Positions 1 to 10,847 of a DNA stretch of 64,000 nt are shown here, in pieces (positions within the stretch are counted from its first letter, which is position 1; the number at the start of each line of letters is the position of its first letter). This DNA comes from Psoroptes ovis (Eukaryota; Arthropoda; Arachnida; Sarcoptiformes; Psoroptidae). The position numbers and the translations under genes are program-made. The stretch covers positions 1,612,001 through 1,676,000 of the forward strand of contig PQWQ01000003.1 of the NCBI GenBank assembly GCA_002943765.1, given 5' to 3'. The notes under the pieces were generated by a model. It ran no database searches and had not been told where the DNA came from. It saw only the letters and a list, made by a program, of their open reading frames with translations.

Positions 1-1
1 C

Positions 2-1166
2 ATACCGTATAGAGAGCATAAAAGTCTAACTGGTACTGCACGCTATATGAGTATCAATACTCATCTTGGAAAAGGTTAGTTAGTTTTTCGATAATAGTTG
101 ATTGTCGATCATAATTTTTAAACTAATTTTGTGTCTTTATATAGAACAAAGTAGACGTGATGATTTAGAAGCAATCGGACATATGTTCATGTATTTTTTA
201 CGTGGCAGTCTTCCTTGGCAAGGTTTAAAAGCTGATACGTTGAAAGAACGTTATGCAAAAATTGGTGAAACTAAACAATCAACACTTATCGAAATATTAT
301 GTGAAGGTTATCCAGAAGAATTCGCCACATATTTACGTTATGTTCGACGTTTGGATTTTTTCGAAACACCTGATTACGAATATTTACGCAGTTTATTCAT
401 TAAATTATTTGAACGTGAAGGGCATAAAAATGATGGAATCTATGATTGGACTGAGAAACAGCAGCAACAAGTAGGATTTTTTTTCGAATTCCATTATGTT
501 ATTAACTTTCTGTCAATTTCAATAGATGCAAATGATGGAAACAAAAATATCGCTAAGAGATAGACACCTATCTCCTAATATTAAGGTATTTATTATTTGA
601 TGATTCGATTATTGTTTCATTTGTGATTAACAAAATTTTGACCACTTTTTACTCTGAAAAATGAAAATAGCAATCAAATGTGAACAAATCGGACCGTAGC
701 AAAAATGCATGGTCCGAAAGACAACCGGATAGATCCGGTAATAATGTAAATCGTGATCCGAATGATCGTGTACGAATACCGATGAGCAATACAAATCCAG
801 GTGGTGTAAAATTATTAGGCTCATCGGGTCTTACATCGACTGAACGCTTGGGCGGTTCTGTTCAAGTTGTTAGCTCAACAAATGGTGATCTCACAAATGA
901 TGATCCTGTAACTGGTCATTCAAATACACCAATTACTGGTCCTATTGAGCTTGATGCCGTATCTGAAACAAAGTAAATATACAATCAAATATTTTTATTT
1001 TCTAACTCTAAACAAAGCAAAATAAATTATTCTCAATCAACACAATAAGACTAACTAGAATAGTTTTATTATGAAATAAAATTTGATTGACCCAATTTTT
1101 TTTTCTTTTTATTTTAGATGTTGTTGTTTTTGTAAAAAGAAAAAGGTCAAATCGTTAAGGAAATGA
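2..1166 (+). CDS. CSNK1G (gish): Casein kinase I gamma, 3' part (5' end outside window)
   Basis: Membrane-anchored Ser/Thr kinase of the CK1 gamma group, which phosphorylates acidic or primed sites and acts in Wnt/LRP6 signalling and membrane traffic (family knowledge). Four exons are readable: 2-74, 145-470, 671-972 and 1118-1166, all with GT/AG borders and matching phase, giving 249 residues. The fragment starts in the kinase C-lobe (GTARYMSINTHLG), runs through RRDDLEAIGHMF and LPWQGLKADTLKERY, and closes the kinase domain at LDFFETPDYEYL. The tail carries the CK1-gamma signature VVSSTNG..NDDP..HSN.PIT and ends in CCCFCKKKKVKSLRK, the cysteine cluster expected to be palmitoylated. That signature separates it from CK1 alpha, delta and epsilon. 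The first intron is only 70 bp. The N-terminal exons lie left of the window. Confidence 0.95.
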
Positions 1167-3502
1167 AATTTGATTGAATATTTCCACACTCACATCAATA
1201 TACAATAATGTATGAAAACTTAATTCTGCAACAATGAAATGAAACATACACATCAAGAACATTTAAAACTATAATGCGGTCACTGAAGAATTTTTTTTTC
1301 AACTATTTTCAAATGAATCAATAATGATGATAATAATAATCACCTAATCCAAGAATTTAAAATCAAATTTGCTTCTAACTATAAAAATTCATCATCAAAT
1401 TACCATAATTGTTCGTCATTCGTCATTAATTCATAATCATCAAAAAGCAATGATTGAAAATTGAAAAAAATGAATTTATAATTATTGTTATTCTTCTTCA
1501 TTTGTTATCAAATTATCGAAAATTCATTTCAATTCCAAATGGCCAAAATAATTTAATTTTTTTTCCCTTTCGTTCAACTGGCAATCAATTACAATGATTC
1601 ATTAATCAATCAATCAATCAATCAAATTGAATCACAGAAATTATCAATATCACTTTTCAATTATTATTATTGTTATTTACAAATTTTTCATTGATTTATT
1701 TTTTATCTATTCGTCTTTTTTTTATATTATTCTTGAAATTTTTATTGTGAGAATAAACATTTGATTAATTATCGATCAACCAATTAAATGATTGATTGAT
1801 TGATTGATTGATTGCCATATCCACATAATATGATGGTGATAATCTTAATAATATTAATGACGACGATAACAATAAATGGAAAATCGAATCATATCTCTGC
1901 TGTAAATGGCAAAAAAAACAGCTGATTAGCAATCCACAATTCTATTTTATTTATTATCATCATTCATTCATTCATTCATTTATTCATCATCAACTGCAAA
2001 TGAAGATATTTTAAAAAAACAAAAATTCCCCATTTAAAATCAATGATTTAACCCAAATACCTGTGTTTATTTTATGTGTATGTCTATGTCTATGTGTGTG
2101 TGTGTTTGTTTGTATATTTATGTTATATTTCTATTCTAATTCTATATATAAATACTTCAAAAGATTTCCATCATCAAACACTGAAAACCTTTCTTCTTTC
2201 TTCTATTTTCAAAACAACAACATTGATTTAATCAGATCCGATCCAAAATCACTAATCAATCAATCAATCAATCAATTGATTCAATCGTCTTTTCTTGATT
2301 TATTTGATTTCGTCAAAATATCATTCAACCTACATATGAATTATTGAATAATTGGCCTGTAATTAATTTGTTTCAATTAATCACCGCTACAACAAACCAC
2401 AACGACAACAAAATCAATGAAAATTTATGAATTTTTTTTTTAAACAAATCACACCTCTGAATCAATCAAATGCAAACATTTATAATTTCTCTCATATAGA
2501 CACACCATGCATGAATCCACATGTACTCCTAATCCTACCTTCTCTTATAAAAAAAAATTGATTATTTTTCATAAATTAATAATTTTGAATGATTATTCAA
2601 TCAATCGATCAATGGAATTGATTGAAAACTGATGATATCTTTTATTTTCTTCTTTCTCTCTCTCTTTTATTTTTTTCTCTTCAAATTACAAATCGATTAA
2701 TTGATCAATCGAACAATTTTTAAAAATAACCAATCAACAATGATAATAATGTTGATATTTTATTTTTGAAACAGATTTTAATGATACATTAATCCATTGA
2801 CCACAAATTACAATTACAATCAAAAACATAAACGATTTGAAAATTTATTTGTAAATAAAACAAATTTTTAATTAATCAATCAATTAATTAAATCATTAAT
2901 TAACAAATTATTATTAAAAATTTATGAAATTTTTTTTTTAAATTAATAAAACAAAACACGAATAATGAATGAAACAAAACACAAAATAAGCAGAAAAAAC
3001 AAAAAAAACACTTTTTGAATACAAATCAAATATTTTCATGTGATGTATAAAAAGAAAAAATATTATGATTATTAATTAATAAAGAAAAATGATTATTCTT
3101 ATTAATTAATTTTAAATTGAATGATTCATTTATTCTTCAGTGGTTTTCGAATGATGGTAATTTAGAAAAATTTTTGAAATTAGTTCAATGATTAGATGGC
3201 AGATGACGCTAGTTTCCAGTTTTTTTTTTAGAAAATTGCATATGTTGCATGCTCAATATATATAAATGTGCGTGATGAAATTATGATTTTTTAATTAATT
3301 TTTTTGGATTTAAATGATCATGGAAATTGTTTTTTTATATGAAAAAATTTTCGAAATAGATTTCGATTGATGAATTTAATCAATTTTTGATCATCTATCC
3401 ATTGATTTCCTTATTTAAAATTAATTTTCCCCTTTTTAAAAACTGTAACTATTTTTCCAACATGTTTTACATTTAGCTTTGAACATTTGCCTTTGAAAAG
3501 TT
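1167..3502. other. Intergenic, simple-sequence rich
   Basis: This is the 3' flank of the kinase gene up to U2. It holds repeated ATTG/CAAT tetranucleotide runs (about 1611-1625, 1794-1815 and 2256-2276), A/T homopolymers and a TGTG-rich stretch near 2085-2105. The reading frames in it are low-complexity translations, and I see no gene. The snRNA promoter elements expected just upstream of U2 cannot be assigned by eye. Confidence 0.7.
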
Positions 3503-3691
3503 ATCGCTTCTCGGCCTTTTTGGCTAAGATCAAAAGTGTAGTATCTGTTCTTATCAGCTTAATATCTGATACGATTCTCATTGAGAATCAAGATATTAAA
3601 CCAATTTTTGTCAATGGGCAAAGTAGTTTAAGCTGTGCTTAACCTTTGCCACGGGTTGGCCTGGATTTGCACTTACCTCCAGGATCGGCCC
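3503..3691 (+). ncRNA. RNU2: U2 spliceosomal snRNA
   Basis: Pairs with the intron branch site as part of the U2 snRNP. The 5' end ATCGCTTCTCGGCC, the U2/U6 helix region, the branch-site recognition element GTAGTATCTG and the stem IIa segment TTATCAGCTTAATATCTGAT are all present. Stem IIb is re-formed by GATTCTC/GAGAATC. An Sm-type site (AATTTTTG) lies at about 3603-3610. The 3' half has a stem III (GGCAAAG paired with CTTTGCC) and a stem IV with the arthropod-like CACGGGTTGGCC and a GGCCC end. Length (189 nt) is typical. Differences from the vertebrate consensus (a five-T loop I and two extra A before GTGTAG) sit in tolerant positions, so I call it functional rather than a pseudogene. Confidence 0.95.
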
Positions 3692-3722
3692 AAATTTTAT
3701 AATTAATAAAAAGAAAAGGGTT

Positions 3723-3838
3723 GCACATTAGAAATACTAATGAAACTCTATTAGTTTCATTGAAAAATGATTCAATCATGAATGATTGAACATATTCTGC
3801 CCGAGTGTGTACCAATGCACTTGAAGGGTGCTTTTTTT
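3723..3838 (+). ncRNA. Candidate structured ncRNA next to U2 (three hairpins and T7)
   Basis: Three consecutive inverted repeats can be folded: 3739-3761 (9-bp perfect stem AATGAAACT/AGTTTCATT), 3771-3790 (8-bp stem, TGAA loop) and 3799-3831 (GCCCGAGTG paired with CACTTGAAGGG, partly bulged). They are followed at once by a seven-T run at 3832-3838 that would stop RNA polymerase III. A GCAC (3723-3726)/GTGC (3828-3831) closing pair could enclose the whole. No internal A/B box or known family is recognised. The third hairpin's motifs vaguely recall the lower stem of Y RNAs, but the overall layout does not fit. It may be a chance set of AT-rich palindromes. Confidence 0.35.
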
Positions 3839-4140
3839 ACATTTTATCAATTAAAAATATTGCGAAGGTTAAATTTTTCAACAAAAAAAAAAAAAAATTT
3901 GAATACGTCCTATTTGTATTGCATTTGTTGTTTGTTTTGATTGCAACAGTTCTCTCGAAAAGTTTTTAATTTTTTGTTTACAAATATTTGGGCTTGTCTT
4001 TTTAACTGCGACAATTAGTGAATAATTGAATAGTTTTATATTGTTTATTTGTTTTTCTTCATTATTTTTCAGCTCAAATTTTCATCTTATTTTTATCTTT
4101 GTTGAATAAGAATTAGATTATTTATAAAAAAAAAACCAAA
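3839..4140. other. 5' flank and leader of the CHMP2A-like gene
   Basis: AT-rich stretch with A/T runs and no open frame of note. The promoter and 5' UTR of the downstream ESCRT-III gene must lie here. The sequence just before its ATG (AAAAACCAAA) is a favourable initiation context. Confidence 0.5.
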
Positions 4141-4845
4141 ATGGAATGGTTATTTGGTAAACGTAAAACACCTGAAGAAATGATGCGTCAAAATCAACGG
4201 GCGCTAAATAAAGCGATGCGTGATTTAGATCGTGAACGTGCAAAAATGGAAATGCAAGAAAAAAAATTAATATCCGATATTAAAAAAATGGCCAAAGATA
4301 ATCAAATGGATGCAGTAAAAATTATGGCCAAAGATTTAGTACGTACTAGACGTTATGTTAAAAAATTCATTTTGATGCGTGCTAATATTCAAGCGGTTTC
4401 ATTGAAAATTCAAACATTACGATCACAAAATGCAATGGCTCAAGCTATGCGCGGTGTAACTCGAGCAATGTCATCGATGAATCGACAAATGAATCTTCCA
4501 CAAATTCAACGTATTATGCAAGATTTTGAAAAACAATCCGATTTGATGGATATGAAAGAAGAGATGATGAGCGATGTAATTGATGATGTTATTGGTGATG
4601 AAGAAGATGAAGAAGAATCTGATGCTGTCGTTTCACAAATATTGGATGAATTAGGTGTACAATTGAATCAAAAATTAAGTGACTTACCTACGGCAAACAG
4701 TACATTGTCTACTGTAAAATCGAAAGCAAAACAAGGACCAGTTCCAGCTGCTGAAGGTGCTGCAGCTGGTGGTGGTGGTGGCGCTCCTTTAGATGATGCA
4801 GATGCTGATTTACAAGCACGTTTAGAAAACCTTCGCCGTGGATGA
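4141..4845 (+). CDS. CHMP2A: Charged multivesicular body protein 2a (ESCRT-III Vps2)
   Basis: ESCRT-III subunit that polymerises on membranes with CHMP3 and recruits the ATPase VPS4 for endosomal sorting, abscission and membrane repair (family knowledge). The 234-residue protein comes from a single coding exon. It starts MEWLFGKRKTPEEMMRQNQR, the family's basic N-terminal helix, followed by a long charged coiled-coil Snf7 core (residues about 15-150) containing SLKIQTLRSQNAMAQAMRG. An acidic linker (DEEDEEESD) follows. The C-terminus DADLQARLENLRRG is a good MIM1 motif (D/E..L..RL..L.R) for binding the VPS4 MIT domain. An Ala/Gly-rich insert (AAEGAAAGGGGG) precedes MIM1. Length is close to the usual 220 residues. 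It is convergent with the TFIP11 gene. Confidence 0.97.
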   Translation: MEWLFGKRKTPEEMMRQNQRALNKAMRDLDRERAKMEMQEKKLISDIKKMAKDNQMDAVKIMAKDLVRTRRYVKKFILMRANIQAVSLKIQTLRSQNAMAQAMRGVTRAMSSMNRQMNLPQIQRIMQDFEKQSDLMDMKEEMMSDVIDDVIGDEEDEEESDAVVSQILDELGVQLNQKLSDLPTANSTLSTVKSKAKQGPVPAAEGAAAGGGGGAPLDDADADLQARLENLRRG

Positions 4846-5166
4846 TCGAAATTAATAACGTTGTAAAAATTAATCAATTAAGTAGCCTATTATGAAAGCT
4901 TGATATGATTACTTTCAATTTTCTAATAAAAATTTCTGCTTTTACTTATAACACGTTGGACTATTTTTGTTTTATTTTACACATAATTGTTGATAATTTG
5001 TTATTTTTGAAATAAAATAAAATATTCATGAAACGAATACATATAAAAATCAATGAAAACATTTGAATGATTTGTAATTTTATTCAAAATTTTTAGACAA
5101 ATAAATAAAATTTTTCATAAGTGTCATATATGTACAAATATTTGATTTTCGTTCGGAAAAGATCAA
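4846..5166. other. Shared 3' flank of two convergent genes
   Basis: Contains the plus-strand AATAAA signals of CHMP2A and, on the minus strand, an AATAAA (plus TTTATT at about 5079-5084) about 85 bp beyond the TFIP11 stop. The two transcripts may overlap at their 3' ends. No other gene is seen. Confidence 0.6.
4925..4930 (+). terminator. Polyadenylation signal of the CHMP2A-like gene
   Basis: AATAAA 80 bp after the stop codon. A further AATAAAATAAAAT cluster lies near 5010 and may serve as an alternative. Confidence 0.55.
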
Positions 5167-7668
5167 TCAATCATTTTTCAATAAATCTGATAATGAAACA
5201 GGCGCCCATATTCGATGGCCATTTTGATAGCGATTTTGAAAAATTACCTGATTATCGATATAAATTAAACAATCGCCAAATTTGAATATTTGATGTCCAT
5301 TTTCGAAGCGATTTGCCAACGGCATAAATATGATACCGCATTCAGCTGCTTTCATTTCGATCATTTGACGGAAATTCATTTTATCTTCTTGCGGAGGTGG
5401 TGCTGGTGGTGGAGAGGGTGGAATAGGTGGTTTTATCAAAGTTGGTGGTTGTTGTTGTTTGATACCGAAATTATTTGCATCATAATATGAATGAAAACTT
5501 TTTAAACCAGTTTCCAAATTTACAGCGTGATCCATCATTATCAAAGCTTTGCGAAGAAATTCTTTCACCAATGAATGGTTAATTAATTCATTGCCCATTA
5601 TCGTTTTCCAACCTTGATACCAATTACGTATTTCTTGAAAATTTTTCGTATTAGAATTAAGCCAAACATATAATACATTCAACCATTTTGAGAAAAATGT
5701 CCGCTGTAATATTGATACAATGGAATTCAATGATAATAGTGACAACCATTGCATTGTCCATGTCCATTCATTAAATGATTGTTGATTCGGATTAATTTGC
5801 ATCTGTTGCATGGCTTGCTCTAATTTTGGCACGATATTTATTTCAAGAAAAGTTTGCATCGATGATTCACTGAATACGTTTCGCCATGGTTCTAAAATCA
5901 ATCGTGCTGAGCAATCACTTGGATGCCAATTTTTAAGAGCGTTCGATAATTTTGTTCTTATTGTACAATAAATTGGCTCGAAAAGAGTATTTAGATCATT
6001 TTCATCAATCATCAATACTGATAACCATGGATGTATCCAGGAATGTATTGATACAGTATCGGTTAATGGATCCCATTCATTTACCTCTGCATGCAATTTA
6101 GGCAACAAATTTGATGCTAAAAAATAATTATATAACCATTTCGGCAATAATGGATGCCATTTTTGAATGAATAAAATCATCGATTCATATTGCGATTTCA
6201 ATTCAATTGATAGTAATGATCTTACAATCTGTGGATACCAATGTTGCCATAATATTTTTTCATATGTTTTATTTTTCATTACTAATGATCGCAAGCGTTC
6301 AAAATGGCTCGAATAATCGATAGGCGATTGGTCGTTGAATGGTCGCCATTTATTTCTCAATTCTCTTGATAAGACAGAGCCAAATATTTGTTCTATTGAT
6401 GAGTCGAATTTAATTGTGCGTAATATAAGACGAGTATTTCTGTTTTCATCACCGTTTATTTTGTTTGGTTTTAATTCAGCTAAAAATTTCTCATGCATTT
6501 CCAATGCTTTTTCAAATGTCAATTCTGTTTTGATATCATCGATTGATTCGAAAAATTCTTCAATCGCTACAAGTGTTTTCAATTCATCATCATATTCTGC
6601 AATTGATTGTTTAACTGAATCACGTTCTGTCTTCAAATTTTCAATTTGATTTTTATTTTGATTATAATCACGTGACCTCTTGATTATTTTTCTTTCGGTC
6701 ATTTTCATATGACGTTCAATATTCATACGCAATTCGGGCATATCAAATTTAGAATTATATACGGTTACATCATAATTATCTTTAGGCTTTTCAGCTTTAG
6801 ATTGATGCAGCTTAGTAAGACCTGATAAAACTTGCTGTTGTGGTCCAGTCATGTCGATTATTTTTACCCCATTCAAATAGTCATCTGATTGATCGGTCGT
6901 CCATGATTTCTTGATACTTTCATGTATGAAATCATCAGCTGATTTCTCATCTACTTTGATGGTTGGAATTTTTTCTTTACGCTTCCAATTCTGCTCATTT
7001 TTCTTCAAAGCCGATGTTTCTTTGTTTTTATCTTCATTTTTTTCATCCTTATCATCGCCTCTACGTAATGTTTTAGCTGTGGTTTCTGGTCCATAAAGTC
7101 CAATAGAACCAGTACCGGGCCTTTTTTTAGCTTCTATCGGTTCAATAATACCTTGCAAATTTTTACCCAATCCTTTACCAGGCTGATAGCCCATTTTTTG
7201 TAATAATTTGCTGCCAACACCTTTTGTATACATTTCCCATTGTCCAAATTCACTATCCATCGGATTATTGAATGTGGAACCTAAACCACTAAATCTTGAT
7301 GGCTGTTGTTTCTTTTTCTTAGAAGAATCATTCTTCAATGTTGACGATTTGAGCTCTTTTACTTCATCATTAAGTTTATTATCACTTTTGACAAAACTAA
7401 CACCTGATGTATAATCTTTACGTTTTTTATTATGCTTATCATTGCCTTCAGCATCATCATCGCTTTCACTTTCAGCCCATATTCCTATATCGAAGATACA
7501 AATTAATAAAAGGAAAAAATTAACAAAAAAACATTACATACCATATATGGCTTGATTTTTGCTCATACGTTTTGCATTACGATTAAAGCCGTATTGTTCA
7601 AATTCAAGATCAGCATTCGATATACGAAAATCGATATATTCATCATCATCATCATTATTTTTGGCCAT
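5167..7668 (-). CDS. TFIP11: Tuftelin-interacting protein 11 (G-patch splicing factor)
   Basis: G-patch activator of the DHX15/Prp43 helicase that drives disassembly of the intron-lariat spliceosome (family knowledge; yeast Ntr1). Two exons: 7542-7668 (start codon at 7666-7668, MAKNNDDDDEYIDF) and 5167-7484, separated by a 57-bp intron whose GTATGT/TATAG borders join in phase to give YGIWAESESDDD, matching the family's YGVWAE segment. The protein has 814 residues, near the usual 830. The order is an acidic N-terminal TFP11 domain, a G-patch (GVGSKLLQKMGYQPGKGLGK, about residues 131-176), a coiled-coil region, and the C-terminal GCF-like domain with HSWIHPWL and WHPSDCSARLILEPW. A proline-rich insert (PPIPPSPPPAPPP) sits before the last conserved block, NFRQMIEMKAAECGIIFMP. 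Confidence 0.96.
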
Positions 7669-9175
7669 AATTTCAAGATTATTTTATTTGAAAATTGTAA
7701 TTTTGACGAAAACAAAACAAAACATGATGCAAAAAGATGAATTAAAATAAACCATTCATAAAGGACAACCGTCATGTTGCGAGAGAAATCCTATTGGGTT
7801 GAAATAGATTGTAGAATAGAAATAGACAACTGATTTTTAAACGATATACACTCCAGCCATCTGGTTACTGTTCACTATTATCCTATGGATGCAAAATGCC
7901 GTTAGCAAAAATGAAAAAAATTGGCCAAAAAATTAATTAAATTTGAAATTTCTATTTCTCAAATTTCATTGAATATAATCATTATGGTTCATAGAAAATA
8001 ATCATTTTTTATTCAAATTGAATTTCATTGTGATATCACATATAAAATCATCATCATCATCATCATTACTAATGTAGCTAAAACAAAATAATCTTTGATA
8101 TTGCAATACTTTATAATTATAATTTCATTGAAAACAAGAATTTCAAAGTTTTCAAATTCAAATAATAATAATAATGATAATAACTATTTCATTATTATTA
8201 TTTCAATAATAATCACTGTAACATATCGAATTTACATATGAATAAGAATATATTGATATTTTCATTTTAAATTTGATATTATCAATGCAAGCATATTTGT
8301 TGCAATCTGCTTTAATTCATTTATTTTTCTATTTACTTTTCCATAAATTATCATTTTTTCTTAATCGATACAATAAATAGGGTATCATTACCTAATATTG
8401 ATTTACATCATCATATTAATTATCATAGCATTCGGTTATTATCATTATTGAAACATATGTGTGCTTGCTTATGATCATAGTAATAATTATAATAATGAAA
8501 CTGCTGAAATGATGGATGAAACTTTAGTGAACTTGGTGTAATATTCAACCTCTTTCGATGTTTGCATTGTCGCTTATGGAGCTTGTCGCTCCTGGATCGC
8601 CTTATGGAGCCAAAGCTATGCCGACTCCGATGCAACGCCTGAATACGATCTCCAATCTCGATTATGATAAGTTTTCGATATTTCAGTCTATATATTTGGC
8701 TTATGCATGCATCGGCCTGATGATATTTTGCGGCGATCATTTCAATAATCTTGAAAATTCAAGAATTCATAAGAATTTGTCCATTAGATTATTGTGATTA
8801 TGTGTAATATCGAATATATTTTCAAGTTCATGATATTGATATCATTTTGTAATGATAAAAAAATTAATCCTACATAATCGATAATTTGATATTGCGATTA
8901 TCAGATAGATTGATGATGTATCTAATTGATTTCGTATCATATTTTGTCTGCTTTCGTTTGCACTTATATGATATAATTACGAATTATTCGTTATCCAAAC
9001 TGATTATTCGTGTATCATTATTCATTTAAAATTGACATTAAGAGATTTATTGGAAAAAAACAAAATCATTATCAATAATTCTATTGATGTACTGGAGAGA
9101 TGCAATTTTTCCTATTCTCAAAGACAAATTTTCAGTAAATTTTATGCCAAGAATCTCGCCTATGGCAGTGGCGGC

Positions 9176-9217
<42 letters not shown>

Positions 9218-10847
9218 GCAGAGCGAAATTCAATTTGATTGATTTTTATGGCAAAGTTTGGCCGCCGCTGCTGATCTATTCACATTGATCGATTGTATTT
9301 GTTTGTTTCCAATGGGGAATTCTGATGATAATAATCACAAATGAAATTTGAATTTTGTTTTTTTTTCACGAAGAATAAATTTAAGCAATATCATCATTCA
9401 ATTGTCAAAATGACATTTGAATATTATCATTATCATTTCAAATTCAATCATGATAACTGCCAAAGTCATTTTCAAAAGGAAACCCGAATGCAAAAACTAG
9501 AAAATTACCCGGAAAAAATTCATGAAAATTGACAAATAAAATTCAAAAAACTATAAATAAAATCAAATGATTCGAACGATTGATGTAAATTTCACAAATT
9601 TCATGCATTGAATTTTTGATTTCATTCATTCATTCATTCCAATTCTATTCCCAATCCATTCATATCTTTGAATCATATCTCACGCTTATTTCACTATTTC
9701 ATCATCATATGCTTCAAATGATTTTCATTCATTTACTTTGTCCAAAAAAATTTCATGGTCCATATGCTGGAATGGCAATCAGACTCGAGACTAGTCCTGA
9801 TGCTCGATGGCTGTTTATCGATAAAAGTCATGGCGGACATTGATGGAAGAATTGGTGGACACATGTGATGTCGAATCCGAAGCATTATCAATCATCAAAG
9901 TGTTTCGTTGATTATTTGGTCTTATTTCATTTCATTGAATGTATTTTTTTTCAATTAAATTGAATAATTTAAATTGATTTTTTCATTTCATTTCGATTTG
10001 AATTTGATACAAAAGAATTGAATTAAATCTTGAATAGATTTAGCCATTGTTTGTGGCGTGATTGTGGATTGTGAATTATTATAAACGAGATAAAATCATT
10101 TACATTTTCGACAATGTATTCATCTTGTGATTCCAAAGTTTTCTTCACTGCCATTCAAATAACGAGAATGAAATTCAACTGCGATGAGCTGAGAATGCGC
10201 AGCCATTTTTCGATGATTTGAAATAGTTTCAGATTCAAATAAATATTTTGTCGATTCTGTGAAATTCTTTGTATTTGGTGCTTAGTGGTTCTCTATGGGT
10301 GTCTTTGTTATTCAAGGGTTTTCTTATCATCATAATATTGAATCATTTTCGATTCAATATTATTCGTATTTCGTACTATTTATCATCGAAAAAATTCTTT
10401 TGAAATCATTAAAAAAGTATTTAAAAATAAAGTTTATTTTTCAAACTTGAATTTTTTTTGAAAAAATATTGATAAAACTTTGATTTAAAATCATCTAAAA
10501 TCGAAAATAAGATCAAAAAAAAAAATTCTCCGAATTTTAAAACAAAGTTAATTTGAATTGCAAATTTATTTCTAATAAACATGATTCAATGAGTGTTTTA
10601 ATCATTTGCGACTTCTGATTAGTGATTCGTGATTTAACATGGGCATATTCATGTGAATTCATGTTTTAAACACCATCGCCATCAGCAACAAAAACTTTTA
10701 AGAATTTTTCATACAAATTCATTGCAATTCAATGCATCGATTCATTATTTACTAATATAACTTGTTTAAATAACATTATAATAATCAATATTCGTATTAT
10801 TTGTCTTATAATAATAATGATAATCACAATAATCAATCATAGATAAA
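7669..10847. other. Spacer between TFIP11 and the receptor gene
   Basis: Divergent promoters for the minus-strand TFIP11 gene and the plus-strand receptor gene must lie here. Most of it is ATT/CAT simple sequence. Two patches are less AT-rich than their surroundings (about 8555-8650 and 9750-9850) and are open in some frames, but neither shows splice sites or a recognisable protein. A 40-base T homopolymer lies at 9177-9216. Confidence 0.6.
9177..9216. repeat. T40 homopolymer
   Basis: Forty uninterrupted T, the longest homopolymer in the window, set between GGCGGCG and GGCAGAGCG. The exact length may be an assembly or sequencing estimate. Confidence 0.9.

Noticed and set aside
2063..2347. 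Plus-strand frame of 94 codons
   Set aside because: Cys/Val/Leu and Asn-Gln repeats derive from TGTG and CAAT simple sequence; no splice context or family.
8423..8740. Minus-strand frame of 105 codons in the TFIP11-receptor spacer
   Set aside because: Tail is His/Tyr/Asn low complexity, both strands are open, and no domain or splice site is visible.
9616..9843. Plus-strand frame ending GMAIRLETSPDARWLFIDKS
   Set aside because: Only the last 30 residues look protein-like; the rest is repeat-derived and no family is recognised.
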